The notes under the pieces: model-generated
Database searches by the model: none
What the model was told of the DNA's origin: nothing
What the model saw: the letters and a program-made list of their open reading frames with translations, nothing else
NCBI GenBank assembly: GCA_023444095.1
Contig: JAEZRP010000022.1
Span: forward strand, 330,252 to 394,251
Direction of reading: 5' to 3'
From: Bacillota bacterium
Lineage (GTDB): Bacteria > Bacillota > Clostridia > Christensenellales > Aristaeellaceae
Length of the DNA stretch: 64,000 bases
Shown: piece after piece, positions 32,378-40,275 of the stretch
Layout of the letters: every line of letters begins with the position of its first letter
Position numbering within the stretch: the stretch's first letter is position 1
Position numbers and translations under genes: made by a program

Positions 32378-33129
32378 GTGCCCGCCCCCTTCCCTTCCAG
32401 AAGCGCGCCCCAGGTCTGCGGCCCGACGATGCCGTCCACCAGGAGGTTCTTCGCCTTCTGAAACCTGCGCACCCAGGCGTGCGTCTCGGAGCCGAAGTCG
32501 CCGTCCACGCCCCAGTCCGGCAGCGCGTCTTTGTTCCAGGCGGCGAGGAGCGCCTGCATCCGTTCGACGGCCTCGCCCCGCATGCCGCGCCTGAGAAGCG
32601 GCGTCTGCGCGGCCTTCGCCCCGCTCTGGGAGAGAATCGCCGCGGGGAGCCTGCCCCACTTCGTCCAGCCGCGCCCGGCGACCGCCGTCTCCACCACGCC
32701 GGAATCGAACCCGCGCGCCTCTACAGCCCGGCCACGGCCCTTGTAGACGCCGATGTGCCCGCTCTTCCACAGCACGAGCCCCGGCACCTCGGGCAGCGCC
32801 CCGATCGGCCCCACCTCTTCGCACAGCGCGATCATGCCGTTCGCGCTCACGTCCGGACAGCCGTTCGATTGGTACCGGTTCGGCCCGGTCCCGCCGTCCG
32901 TCCAGAAAAATCCCTTGATGAGCCCCACGCAGTCGCACACCATGCGCTTTTCCGCGATGTGCTTCCGGTAGGTCGCCATCCGCGCGGCCGTGTAATGCGA
33001 AGGGTACTGCTTCGCCTTGCTCGTCAGCCGGCTCTGCGTGGCTTCGTACCAGCACGTGCCGTACCAGTAACGCGCGCCCGCGCGAAGCGCCTCTTCCGCG
33101 AACGCGACGAGCTGTTCATTTGTCAGCAT
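32374..33129 (-). CDS. Endolysin: NlpC/P60-like peptidase with peptidoglycan-binding domain
   Basis: 251 residues. Residues 1-155 form an NlpC/P60-type amidase or endopeptidase domain with the catalytic Cys in VCDCVGLIKGFFW and His in SGHIGVYKG. Residues 180-245 form a PG_binding_1 domain (LLRRGMRGEAVERMQALLAA, GVDGDFGSETHAWVRRFQ, VDGIVGPQTWGALL). No signal peptide, so it relies on the holin. It degrades the host wall at lysis. A terminator hairpin stands upstream and the two membrane lysis genes follow in overlap. Confidence 0.88.
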   Translation of the reverse strand: MLTNEQLVAFAEEALRAGARYWYGTCWYEATQSRLTSKAKQYPSHYTAARMATYRKHIAEKRMVCDCVGLIKGFFWTDGGTGPNRYQSNGCPDVSANGMIALCEEVGPIGALPEVPGLVLWKSGHIGVYKGRGRAVEARGFDSGVVETAVAGRGWTKWGRLPAAILSQSGAKAAQTPLLRRGMRGEAVERMQALLAAWNKDALPDWGVDGDFGSETHAWVRRFQKAKNLLVDGIVGPQTWGALLEGKGAGT

Positions 33130-33160
33130 TCATACCGCCTCCCTTTGAGGCGAGAATAAC

Positions 33161-33189
33161 AAAAAGGGGCGGACCTTGTAAGTCCGCCC
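33161..33189 (-). terminator. Terminator between tail and lysis modules
   Basis: GGGCGGAC / GTCCGCCC stem with loop CTTGTAA, followed on the minus strand by a run of five Ts. It would stop transcripts arriving from the tail genes before the endolysin gene, unless antiterminated. Confidence 0.8.
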
Positions 33190-33400
33190 GGAGAAAATCA
33201 TATCTCATCCGGCGCCCCGCGCGCCTTGTTTTGCCGCCGATCACAGAGAAGATCAGCGTGGATTTTGTTCGATCTCGGAACAAAATTTCAAATCATGTCA
33301 TATCATGTACGGGACGCAACCGGATATGTTCATGGCCTCTTGAATCCCCCTGCCCTACATACCCAGCGCTGCCAAGGCGCCGGGTATAGGGGGTGAAATT

Positions 33401-33703
33401 TTGAGCGGAATGTACGAACGCCAGCCGAACGACTGGCGCTGCGGCCAGAAAAACGACTGGTGGATGTGCGATCACGACCATCACAAGGATGACTGGCGGT
33501 GCGATCACGACCATCACAAGGATGACTGTCGGTGCGGCCAGAAAAAGGACTGGTGGAACGATTGCTGGCGCAGCAGCTGGTGGATCTGCGACCACGACCA
33601 TCACAAGGATGACTGTCGCCACGACCACTGCCGGAACCAGGCATGGTGCTGGTGCTGGTGGTGCTGCTGCTGGTGCTGTCAGCCCTGCCACTGGCAAAGT
33701 TAA
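33401..33703 (+). CDS. Cys/Trp/His/Asp-rich repetitive small protein, unknown
   Basis: 100 residues, antisense to the phage genes. The block CDHDHHKDD occurs three times (with variants), separated by Trp-rich CGQKNDWW / CGQKKDWW pieces. The end is almost only Trp and Cys (AWCWCWWCCCWCCQPCHWQ). GGGGG lies seven bases ahead of a TTG start at 33401. Codons follow host third-position GC preference in this frame, while the opposite frame encodes valine/proline repeats with no start. Composition suggests metal binding or a cross-linked surface/spore-type layer. I recognise no family, and no transporter or modifying enzyme lies beside it. Confidence 0.6.
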   Translation: MSGMYERQPNDWRCGQKNDWWMCDHDHHKDDWRCDHDHHKDDCRCGQKKDWWNDCWRSSWWICDHDHHKDDCRHDHCRNQAWCWCWWCCCWCCQPCHWQS

Positions 33704-33734
33704 TCATTACTCCTGCCGCTCGCCTGACAAGCGG

Positions 33735-33966
33735 GCGGTTCGTTTGCGCGTTACGCACCGTCCACCACCCTGCACGCCGCGGTCACATCGGGCGGGGCGT
33801 TTGCGCGTTACGCACCGTCCACTACCCCGCACGCCGCGGTCACGTCGGGCGGGGCGTTTGCGCGTTACGCTCCGTCCACCACCCTGCACGCCGCGGTCAC
33901 GCCGGGGGCGTTTGCGCGTTACGCCCCGTCCACCACCCTGCACGCCGCGGTCACTTCGGGCGGGGC
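33735..33966. repeat. Tandem 57-bp repeat at the end of a phage tail gene
   Basis: Four copies of a unit that includes GTTTGCGCGTTACGC and CCTGCACGCCGCGGTCAC, with periods of 57, 57 and 54 bases, all multiples of three. The first copy on the minus strand is the C-terminus of the tail protein ending VTAACRVVDGA and a TAA stop. The three further copies repeat that peptide and stop codon in the same reading frame. Confidence 0.93.
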
Positions 33967-34893
33967 GTCGCCGGAGACGAGGACGCGGGTGCAGGGGTAG
34001 TAGCTCGGAAGCGCCGCCCCGATGTCGGTCTCCACAGGCGATGCGAGCACGTATTGGGACGCGCCGACGATGGACGCCGTCACATGCGCGTCGATCGCCG
34101 GATCGACCCGCCGCCTGTGAATCAGGCGCCCGCCAGCCGTCTCCACGCTGTCCCGCGCGAGCCACCCGCCCGCGCCGTCCGGAACGGCGCGGAGGACGGG
34201 GATCGCCACATCGGCGTGCCGCGCGCCCGCCTGATCCCGCGCCCGCACGCCGCCCGCCGACGAGATGACCGGGGAGGGGTAGTCAGGGGAAGGGCTGGTG
34301 GGGACGAAGGCGGACCATGCCTTGTCTGGCTCGAGATTCAGACAAATGAATGGCTTTACATTCCCCGTGCCGAACTCTGACTGCCATGCAGAATACGACA
34401 TGCTTGCTTCATTGGCGCCATTCATGATGGAAATCGACAGATAATAAACGGTCGACCCAGTAGAAAAGGCCGATCCGTTGTTTACAAATCCGACGGACGA
34501 TATGAAACTCCCACTCACGCCGTAGGTACGAACAACAAACGCATAGATGCCCGAAGAGTAAGTTGTGAAATAATACGCCGTGGAGGGTGCGACGCGGATC
34601 AGCCTTTTGATTCTCAACCGCTGAGCATATGGCTCCTTGATGCCAAATGCGTTGTAATGTCCGGTTTCCCACTCGTCAAAATACGTGGGACATATGTTCT
34701 TCCCCTGTGTTGTCTCAGCCTGTTCTGACCTCCCCTGCGCTAGAAGCTGTACCCCGCCGCTGTAGGTGCGCTCGAAGGTCATGTCCGGGCCGGTCTGCTC
34801 CTGCACCCTCCAGCCCATAATCTTATTAACACCTCGGTACAAGTTGACAGGCCTCGCGTCGCCCCTGTAAATCGGCTGCCCGTTGATCCGCAT
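33919..34893 (-). CDS. Phage tail/receptor-binding protein
   Basis: 324 residues. The N-terminus MRINGQPIYRGDARPVNLYR and the phrase TSPSPDYPSPVISSAGG are typical of Firmicutes phage distal tail proteins. A central segment (about residues 55-205, DNA 34300-34730) is Tyr/Ser-rich and visibly lower in GC than either side, like an exchanged receptor-binding domain. The ATG at 34893 has GGGGG eight bases ahead; an in-frame GTG three codons earlier is less likely. The gene's last codons are the first unit of the 57-bp tandem repeat. Confidence 0.7.
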   Translation of the reverse strand: MRINGQPIYRGDARPVNLYRGVNKIMGWRVQEQTGPDMTFERTYSGGVQLLAQGRSEQAETTQGKNICPTYFDEWETGHYNAFGIKEPYAQRLRIKRLIRVAPSTAYYFTTYSSGIYAFVVRTYGVSGSFISSVGFVNNGSAFSTGSTVYYLSISIMNGANEASMSYSAWQSEFGTGNVKPFICLNLEPDKAWSAFVPTSPSPDYPSPVISSAGGVRARDQAGARHADVAIPVLRAVPDGAGGWLARDSVETAGGRLIHRRRVDPAIDAHVTASIVGASQYVLASPVETDIGAALPSYYPCTRVLVSGDAPPEVTAACRVVDGA

Positions 34894-34905
34894 GTCCCTC
34901 ACCCC

Positions 34906-35931
34906 CTAGTCCGGCGTCACGATGTAATAGGTGTCGTCGTCCAGCGTCCCGGACGCCTGGGCAGCGTCGTACTGCGTCTGCGTCATGCCGATCAGCCGCT
35001 TGCCGTTGATCCGCTCGCTGTCCGTGGCCGCGCCCGCGGTATTGGCGTGCCCGGCGTTGGCCACGTAGGAGACGCCGAGCTTCGCCCAATGCGTGAGCTG
35101 TGTCGGATCGTCGGTCATGAGGATGTAGCTGTCAACTACGACCCCGCCCGTCACGATGAGCGCCGTATCGCCGCGCTGGGCGGTCAGGGCGAGCATCGCG
35201 GCCGCGTCCGGCACCGGGAACACGTCGTTGATGGAGATCGGCGGGATCTGGCCGGGCGTCAACTTTCCGTCCGGGCCGAGCGTCGCGACCTGGCTGCCCA
35301 GCATGGCGATGAGGTCGGAAAGCGCCTGCGCGGCCTGCGCGGCGCTCGCGCCCGCGGACTCTTCGCTGTCCCCCGCTCCCGCGGCGGCCTCTTCCGCATC
35401 CCCGCGGGCGAGCACTGTCGCCTCCCTGTCCGCCACGACGGCCTGCGCGTCGTCCGCGATTTGCCCGGAAAGCGCCTGCGCCTCGGCCACCATTTCCCCG
35501 ACGCGGTCTTCCTGCGCGGCCATGTCCTCGCGGTGGTCGGCGATGTCGCCGAGAAGCTGCTCGAAGATGGTGGGCTCCGGCGGCGTGACGGTGCTCTCCA
35601 CGTCCGGGCGGGATACGACCATGACTTTGAACTTGAATGTAGACCAGCGCTTGTCGTCGGCCAGCACCTCGAGAAACGCGTCGATGTCTGCGCCGCCGTA
35701 CTGCGTGATGCTTTCCGTGACCGGAAAGACGTACAGCCCTTCCGACCGAACAAGGCCGACGATGTCGCCGGCGGTCCTGTCCGAGCGCTCCCACTGAAGC
35801 GTCACCAGCTGCGCTTCGGAAAGCGTCGGGAGCCCGCGAAACGCGATTTGCTCGACATTTTGATCGTCCTCGACGCCCAGCATTACGGGATCCCCGTAAT
35901 TGACCTTCCTTCCTACCACAGAGACAATCAT
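34906..35931 (-). CDS. Phage baseplate/upper tail protein (BppU-like N-terminus)
   Basis: 341 residues. The N-terminal beta domain (MIVSVVGRKVNYGDPVML, then QLVTLQWERSD, GLYVFPVTESITQYGG, FKVMVVSRPD) resembles baseplate upper-protein N-domains. A charged helical middle (ADHREDMAAQEDRVGEMVAE) should form a coiled coil, and the C-terminus has LTPGQIPPISINDVF and the ERINGKRLIGMTQTQYD tail-fibre type end. GAGGTGA precedes the ATG at 35931. It probably presents the receptor-binding protein encoded just downstream. Confidence 0.7.
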   Translation of the reverse strand: MIVSVVGRKVNYGDPVMLGVEDDQNVEQIAFRGLPTLSEAQLVTLQWERSDRTAGDIVGLVRSEGLYVFPVTESITQYGGADIDAFLEVLADDKRWSTFKFKVMVVSRPDVESTVTPPEPTIFEQLLGDIADHREDMAAQEDRVGEMVAEAQALSGQIADDAQAVVADREATVLARGDAEEAAAGAGDSEESAGASAAQAAQALSDLIAMLGSQVATLGPDGKLTPGQIPPISINDVFPVPDAAAMLALTAQRGDTALIVTGGVVVDSYILMTDDPTQLTHWAKLGVSYVANAGHANTAGAATDSERINGKRLIGMTQTQYDAAQASGTLDDDTYYIVTPD

Positions 35932-35962
35932 CTTTTTCACCTCGCGCCCAATATACGACAAG

Positions 35963-35987
35963 GGGGCGGACTCTGTAAGTCCGCCCC
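35963..35987. repeat. Perfect hairpin at the edge of the cargo region
   Basis: GGGGCGGACT and AGTCCGCCCC with loop CTGTA, a 10-bp perfect stem. It shares the GGAC...TGTAAGTCC core with the terminators at 33161-33189 and 52911-52945 but lacks a T-run. Confidence 0.8.
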
Positions 35988-36166
35988 GACGTCGGGAACG
36001 TTGGCGCGCCGTCCGAAAATGGCTGGTCTGCCGGATGCGAACCGAGTCGCGACCACGCCCGATCGGATCGCCTTTTCGCTCAGTGCAGATAGGCCGATTT
36101 GCTTATTCATGGCTCCATTATACCCTTTTTCCCGTTCCCTCGCTACTTTTTCTGTGCGGTATTGCC
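35988..36166 (-). other. Spacer between tail genes and cargo; possible 57-codon frame
   Basis: A TATAAT (36117-36122, minus strand) stands six bases before an ATG at 36110 that opens a 57-codon frame (MNKQIGLSALSEKAIRSGVV...) ending at 35937 across the hairpin. No ribosome binding site is seen and the end of the frame reads through the terminator-like repeat, so I do not call a gene. Nothing else is visible. Confidence 0.3.
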
Positions 36167-36436
36167 CTAGTTGATTAATATACGATGAGTAAACTTATAT
36201 ATGCATCCCTTATCCTTCCGAACATATCTTTCCATTTTACTCCTCAGCCTATAAAGGGATTCGTTTTCAATTTCTTTGCTAATACTTAACACCATTATGA
36301 GTCGATGTTCTCGATAGTATTGATTTTGCTTGCTGTAGACTATATCTCTCACTTTATCGTATAGTTTCGCAATGTTCCCAGATGTGTCTTTGCTCAGACA
36401 TCTTTGTATGAAATCAAAACCCCACCGATTAATCAT
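36167..36436 (-). CDS. Unknown frame, probably the separated C-terminus of the HD phosphohydrolase
   Basis: 89 codons in low-GC use (MINRWGFDFIQRCLSKDTSG at the start). It lies in the same frame as the upstream HD gene and the frame contains no other stop between that gene's TAA (36476-36478) and this ATG, so 103 sense codons follow that single TAA. No ribosome binding site precedes the ATG. It could be a separate small gene or the tail of an originally longer protein split by a nonsense change. Function unknown. Confidence 0.45.
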   Translation of the reverse strand: MINRWGFDFIQRCLSKDTSGNIAKLYDKVRDIVYSKQNQYYREHRLIMVLSISKEIENESLYRLRSKMERYVRKDKGCIYKFTHRILIN

Positions 36437-36475
36437 TCGATCTGTACGCGATGTATAAGAGAACTCATCGTTTAC

Positions 36476-38563
36476 TTATTTGAATCGTATTGCCTTATAT
36501 ACTCTATCCAAGTAGCCGTAGTTTGTTAATGACTCGGTTATTTTTAGTATCTCAATAGAAAATTTATCTTGTGTTATGTCTATTTTCGGCGAACATCTAA
36601 ATCCACATTTCCCCAAACATTCTATCACGTATTTTGAAAAATTATGGAATTGGCCGTCTCCTTTTATTCGTACATCTACATTTGTTAGTAATATTTCTCG
36701 CGCATAACACATCAAATTTTGATATATCATTAACATAATCATTCCAATTGGGAAATCTAGATTATCAGCCATCGAGTTGATTTCTTTAAAAAAGGTGTCC
36801 TCCAATGCGCGCGAAACATCTCCCCTTAATTTGAATTCAGTATTCTCATTGTCATCTATACCTTTCTGCGCTCTGGTTGAACCATCGATTTCATCATCAT
36901 TCAATCTCTTTATAACGCGCTTGACATCGGAAAGCATTTGGCCTTTTTGGTCCTCGCTTAACCGTAAAACTAAATTAGATATTCGTGCGTCATCTATTAC
37001 TTTTTCTAGTTCTTTCTCAGCAAGTTCGTAGCTCATCTTCTGCTTATCTTGCGCAGCAAGTGAATTCTGATAATATATTTGCTCGTCAGAATATATAACA
37101 ATTTGCATGGAAGATATTCCCGCATCAAATAACGCCAAAGGAAGACTACTAGTATTACTGTCTAATATAACACGCTCATCCTTTTTACCTGCTGTTCCTA
37201 TCGCCGTAATCTCCATCTTCGATGGCTTATTTATCTGTATATGACACATCAAAATCGCGTTGCGATCAATGGCGCCTTTATTTACCAGCATATCCTTTAA
37301 CAATTCTTCAGTAGTTTTAGTCAATTCTTTATGCTCACTAATATAATGCGCAGGATATCTGTATATCGGTGATAGGGAATGAATCATGACCTTGTTGCTA
37401 GTAAAGCAGCTTATCGATCCATCTATAATGCTATTCAAAGTGATGCCCGATTTTACAATCGGTTCTCCCTTTTTGCATTCATTATCCATGTAATTCTTGA
37501 GCAATTCTACCATATCAGAATCTCTATAGTTTGTATGAGCATTGTGAATCCACTCAATATTGCTAAATTGTTTATCTTCCTTTTTCTTTTCAAGATATTT
37601 TGCAATTGCAAATATCATAATTTGCTCATGCATGACAGTTGAATCGTTTTGGTGTACTCGTCTCGTCAACATATACCTTTGGAATAACAAATTTGAAATT
37701 TCCATAATGTATTTTGTATTTACGATAACTTTGAACGTAAATTGTTTCTGGCCAGTTTCATCAACTTTTCCAGTTTCAAAAGCGCAATAATTAAGAGACA
37801 TCGCGTATCTCGGCAAGTCAATTACACTATTTATACCACATCTGTTAAAATCTCTATTTATATAATCTATTCTGTCGGCATCAAAATCTCCGCTTATGAT
37901 TGCCCTAAACATTTCTAAGTAAGAAGGTATGTTATCTCCGTTTTTGTACCCATCAATCAAATATGCAATCCATTCTTTTTGCACAGATGCTTCATTGAAA
38001 ATCTTAGTAAGTTGCTTATCAAGCAGAATTTGAAATACTGAGTACTTTTCATGGCCATATTTATCAAACGGATTATACTTCGTAAATTCGCAATATGGTG
38101 AGACACCTCGAAGAGACTCTCCGATATCATCGATATTACATTCGAAGAGTTTTGGATATTTGTGCGATACTTCTTCAAATAAATGTGACATCGGTGCATG
38201 TCCAATATCGTGTAACAAAGCAGCTATTCGAACGTGGGTAAGAATATTTCCAAAAAGACTCCCGGACAATCTGCCTTCCTCAACTTGCATATCGAATAAT
38301 TTAAGAGCTTCTACCGTTTCATCGTCATATACAACCATATTCCGCGTCAAATAATCAGCTACATACAAACAACCAAGCGAGTGCTCAAAACGAGTATGTT
38401 GAGCTCCGGCATGGCCGATATAGGCTAGGCTCATCTGTTTTATATGCTTTAATCGCTGAAATACTTGCGAGTTTATTAGACGATACTCACAATTAGTTAG
38501 CTGTATGTCACCCCAAATGGAGTCATAAACGGCCCTAGAGCCGAACTTTTGCATGTTGTTCAT
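36476..38563 (-). CDS. SAMHD1-like HD-domain phosphohydrolase (candidate defence cargo)
   Basis: 695 residues, low-GC codons, in the prophage. The N-terminal 260 residues have the dNTPase-type HD signature: HTRFEHSLG (56-64), LLHDIGHAP with His118-Asp119, HEKYSV near 171 and the metal Asp in GDFDADRIDY (225-234). This is the SAMHD1/dGTPase fold that hydrolyses nucleotides. About 430 further residues are unique and mostly helical. It has its own promoter and follows a weak AAGAGTTGAAGA start region. Position between tail genes makes it a phage 'moron', plausibly excluding other phages by dNTP depletion. That role is inference. Confidence 0.75.
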   Translation of the reverse strand: MNNMQKFGSRAVYDSIWGDIQLTNCEYRLINSQVFQRLKHIKQMSLAYIGHAGAQHTRFEHSLGCLYVADYLTRNMVVYDDETVEALKLFDMQVEEGRLSGSLFGNILTHVRIAALLHDIGHAPMSHLFEEVSHKYPKLFECNIDDIGESLRGVSPYCEFTKYNPFDKYGHEKYSVFQILLDKQLTKIFNEASVQKEWIAYLIDGYKNGDNIPSYLEMFRAIISGDFDADRIDYINRDFNRCGINSVIDLPRYAMSLNYCAFETGKVDETGQKQFTFKVIVNTKYIMEISNLLFQRYMLTRRVHQNDSTVMHEQIMIFAIAKYLEKKKEDKQFSNIEWIHNAHTNYRDSDMVELLKNYMDNECKKGEPIVKSGITLNSIIDGSISCFTSNKVMIHSLSPIYRYPAHYISEHKELTKTTEELLKDMLVNKGAIDRNAILMCHIQINKPSKMEITAIGTAGKKDERVILDSNTSSLPLALFDAGISSMQIVIYSDEQIYYQNSLAAQDKQKMSYELAEKELEKVIDDARISNLVLRLSEDQKGQMLSDVKRVIKRLNDDEIDGSTRAQKGIDDNENTEFKLRGDVSRALEDTFFKEINSMADNLDFPIGMIMLMIYQNLMCYAREILLTNVDVRIKGDGQFHNFSKYVIECLGKCGFRCSPKIDITQDKFSIEILKITESLTNYGYLDRVYKAIRFK

Positions 38564-38595
38564 TCTTCAACTCTTCTTTCTCGAAACATGCGGCG

Positions 38596-38624
38596 ATTAT
38601 AGCACAATTGCCGCATTAATGCAA
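38596..38624 (-). promoter_or_regulatory. Promoter of the HD-phosphohydrolase gene
   Basis: Minus strand: TTGCAT (38619-38624), 17-base spacer, perfect TATAAT (38596-38601), about 33 bases before the start. AATTGC...GCAATT and GCGGC...GCCGC inverted repeats overlap it. Confidence 0.7.
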
Positions 38625-38862
38625 TTACACGACAAAAATAATCCAATATTGATGTGGCATTTGCTTACATATAAAAGTACGGCGCACCATCAACGCCGTA
38701 TACTGCTATACGATCGTTTTCTGATCTTTTTGGGGGTCGATTATGACGCCTTTTTTGCCTTGGGCAACGCCGCGCAATTACGAATTCCGAGCGATTTCAA
38801 AATGAAAGAGTTGCCGTGTCGCTGCGATATGCTCTTTGGAGCCATAGGCCTGTCAGCCGGAA

Positions 38863-39031
38863 TCAGATTTGCCATGTGAAACGCATATTCAGTGCCTGTT
38901 TGGTTAGGCATCGGTACCGCGTTTTTCGGAATCGGAACATCCCTTTGGCGACGGCGAAGACGTGCTCGACTTTTGCACGGACGTAGACTCTACGCACTCC
39001 CGGCGCTTGCGCTTTTCTTGCGACCACAACG
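38863..39031 (-). pseudogene. IS5-type transposase, C-terminal remnant
   Basis: The minus strand encodes VYVRAKVEHVFAVAKGMFRF, then RKTRYRCLTKQALNMRF and a stop. RxKVEHVFAVxKxxF...R+TRYRGLxKN is the C-terminal signature of IS5-family transposases. The rest of the gene and the inverted repeats are not visible. It lies where the signal-peptide fragment at 39063-39146 loses its own sequence, so insertion then deletion is likely. Confidence 0.75.
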
Positions 39032-39062
39032 AACGATTTTTGATCTGTGACGGACGGCGATT

Positions 39063-39146
39063 GATGTTGTCAGCCTCCGCGCCCGCCGTGAAAAGGGTCG
39101 CCATCACCGCTACAATGGCCAGAATCTTCAACGCGCGTCCCTTCAT
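39063..39146 (-). pseudogene. Signal-peptide stub of a secreted protein
   Basis: MKGRALKILAIVAVMATLFT then AGAEA forms a clear Sec signal peptide with AxA cleavage. After about 28 codons the frame runs into the IS5 remnant. It resembles the N-termini of the secreted proteins at 56498 and 61822. Confidence 0.6.
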
Positions 39147-39177
39147 GTCCCTCCCGTACCCCTTTCTCCCTCCGCCG

Positions 39178-40272
39178 TCAGTCTATCCCCGCGTAAGAAA
39201 AGTTGACCGTTTCCATCATGGACTTTATCGCCGCGTCGTCGTCCGGCTCCGGACCCATATCGTTGAATCCGAAGTGGATGAGCGCCCCATTGACGATGAT
39301 TGCGTAATGCACCGCACGTACGTCATTGGTGTTCCCGGGAACGGTAGATACGGAATGATCGGGATCGTACTGATATTCCGAAACCGCCGTGATGTAGAGC
39401 GCACCATTGATCTCGACATACGTCCAATCGAGGTTCAAGAACGCGTACGCGCGCATGAGAATATCGCACAGACCCTGATTTTCATAGGAGGCTTGAAACG
39501 CGTCCCTCGTCTGAACGCCGAAATACTCCCGATCTTCATCCGTAAACAGGTCCCAGATATCGTCGCACTCAACCGAGATCAGAAGATCGGTAGACATCCA
39601 CAGCCCCAACGCGCACAGATCAAAGGATTCATCGTGCGGCACCATCAGAAGATAGCAGGGAATCTCCATCGCAACCGTGTGGCCGTCCTTCTCGAATGAA
39701 ACCGGACGCATATCGTCCTTCTCCTCGTAGCCGGGTCCGTCTCCCGTGACGACGAGGCCCCCCAGAATATCCTCAAAGGCCGCGCGGTCCGCGTCCTCAA
39801 AATCGGATGCGTAAAAGCAGAAGATGAATGAGATCCCCCGGTGTATCGTCCTGTACTCCACGAGGCGCATCGGCAGAAGACCCATTTCGTCCACTTCCCG
39901 CTCGGCGTCCCGGGCATACGCCGCAAAGCGCAGTCCGTCGACGTCGTAAAAACCGAGAAATTCGCCATGCGAAGCTTCCTCTTTGTATGCCTCGCACAGG
40001 GTCCGGCTGTCCATCATATTGAGTTCGTCGCGCCGGTCGATCCCATAATCCTGTTTCTTCTCGTCTGAAAACGTCACCCACAAATCCGTATTGATCATAA
40101 CGAGCTGATAGACCTTGTCGCCCGCCCTCGGGGCCCACTTGATATCGCCGATCTCATCACCATTCAGCGGTACCTCCGCCCACCCGGCGGGCAGATTGAA
40201 CACAATAGAAAAGGCGGACTTGCGCTCGCCTTTTTTCGTCTCATCTGTCACATCCCTTTCCAAATCAGACAT
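39178..40272 (-). CDS. Two-domain protein of the secreted-protein family, lacking a signal peptide
   Basis: 364 residues made of two related domains. Domain 1 has FSIVFNLPAGWAEVP...DLWVTFSDEKKQDYGIDRRDELN. Domain 2 has HTVAMEIPCYLLMVP...CDDIWDLFTDEDREYFGVQTRD, followed by ...MMETVNFSYAG. The FxLPxGW/VP start and the C-terminal FSYAG strand recall PsbP/Mog1-like secreted proteins elsewhere in this window. There is no signal peptide and no ribosome binding site: its ATG comes three bases after the stop of the phage gene, so it may be an N-terminally truncated host gene translated by coupling. Function unknown. Confidence 0.6.
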   Translation of the reverse strand: MSDLERDVTDETKKGERKSAFSIVFNLPAGWAEVPLNGDEIGDIKWAPRAGDKVYQLVMINTDLWVTFSDEKKQDYGIDRRDELNMMDSRTLCEAYKEEASHGEFLGFYDVDGLRFAAYARDAEREVDEMGLLPMRLVEYRTIHRGISFIFCFYASDFEDADRAAFEDILGGLVVTGDGPGYEEKDDMRPVSFEKDGHTVAMEIPCYLLMVPHDESFDLCALGLWMSTDLLISVECDDIWDLFTDEDREYFGVQTRDAFQASYENQGLCDILMRAYAFLNLDWTYVEINGALYITAVSEYQYDPDHSVSTVPGNTNDVRAVHYAIIVNGALIHFGFNDMGPEPDDDAAIKSMMETVNFSYAGID

Positions 40273-40275
40273 TCG

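Noticed and set aside
33293..33697. Minus-strand frame encoding Val/Pro repeats opposite the Cys/Trp-rich protein
   Set aside because: No ribosome binding site and composition is the reverse-complement shadow of the GACCATCACAAGG repeats.
33735..33966. Variable repeats at the end of a tail gene, considered as a diversity-generating retroelement
   Set aside because: No reverse transcriptase or template repeat is present, and differences between copies are not concentrated at adenines.
35937..36110. 57-codon frame with a TATAAT close to its ATG
   Set aside because: No ribosome binding site, and the frame reads through a terminator-like hairpin repeat.
38553..38879. Plus-strand 108-codon frame
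   Set aside because: It overlaps the start and promoter of the HD gene and the IS5 remnant on the other strand and lacks a ribosome binding site.
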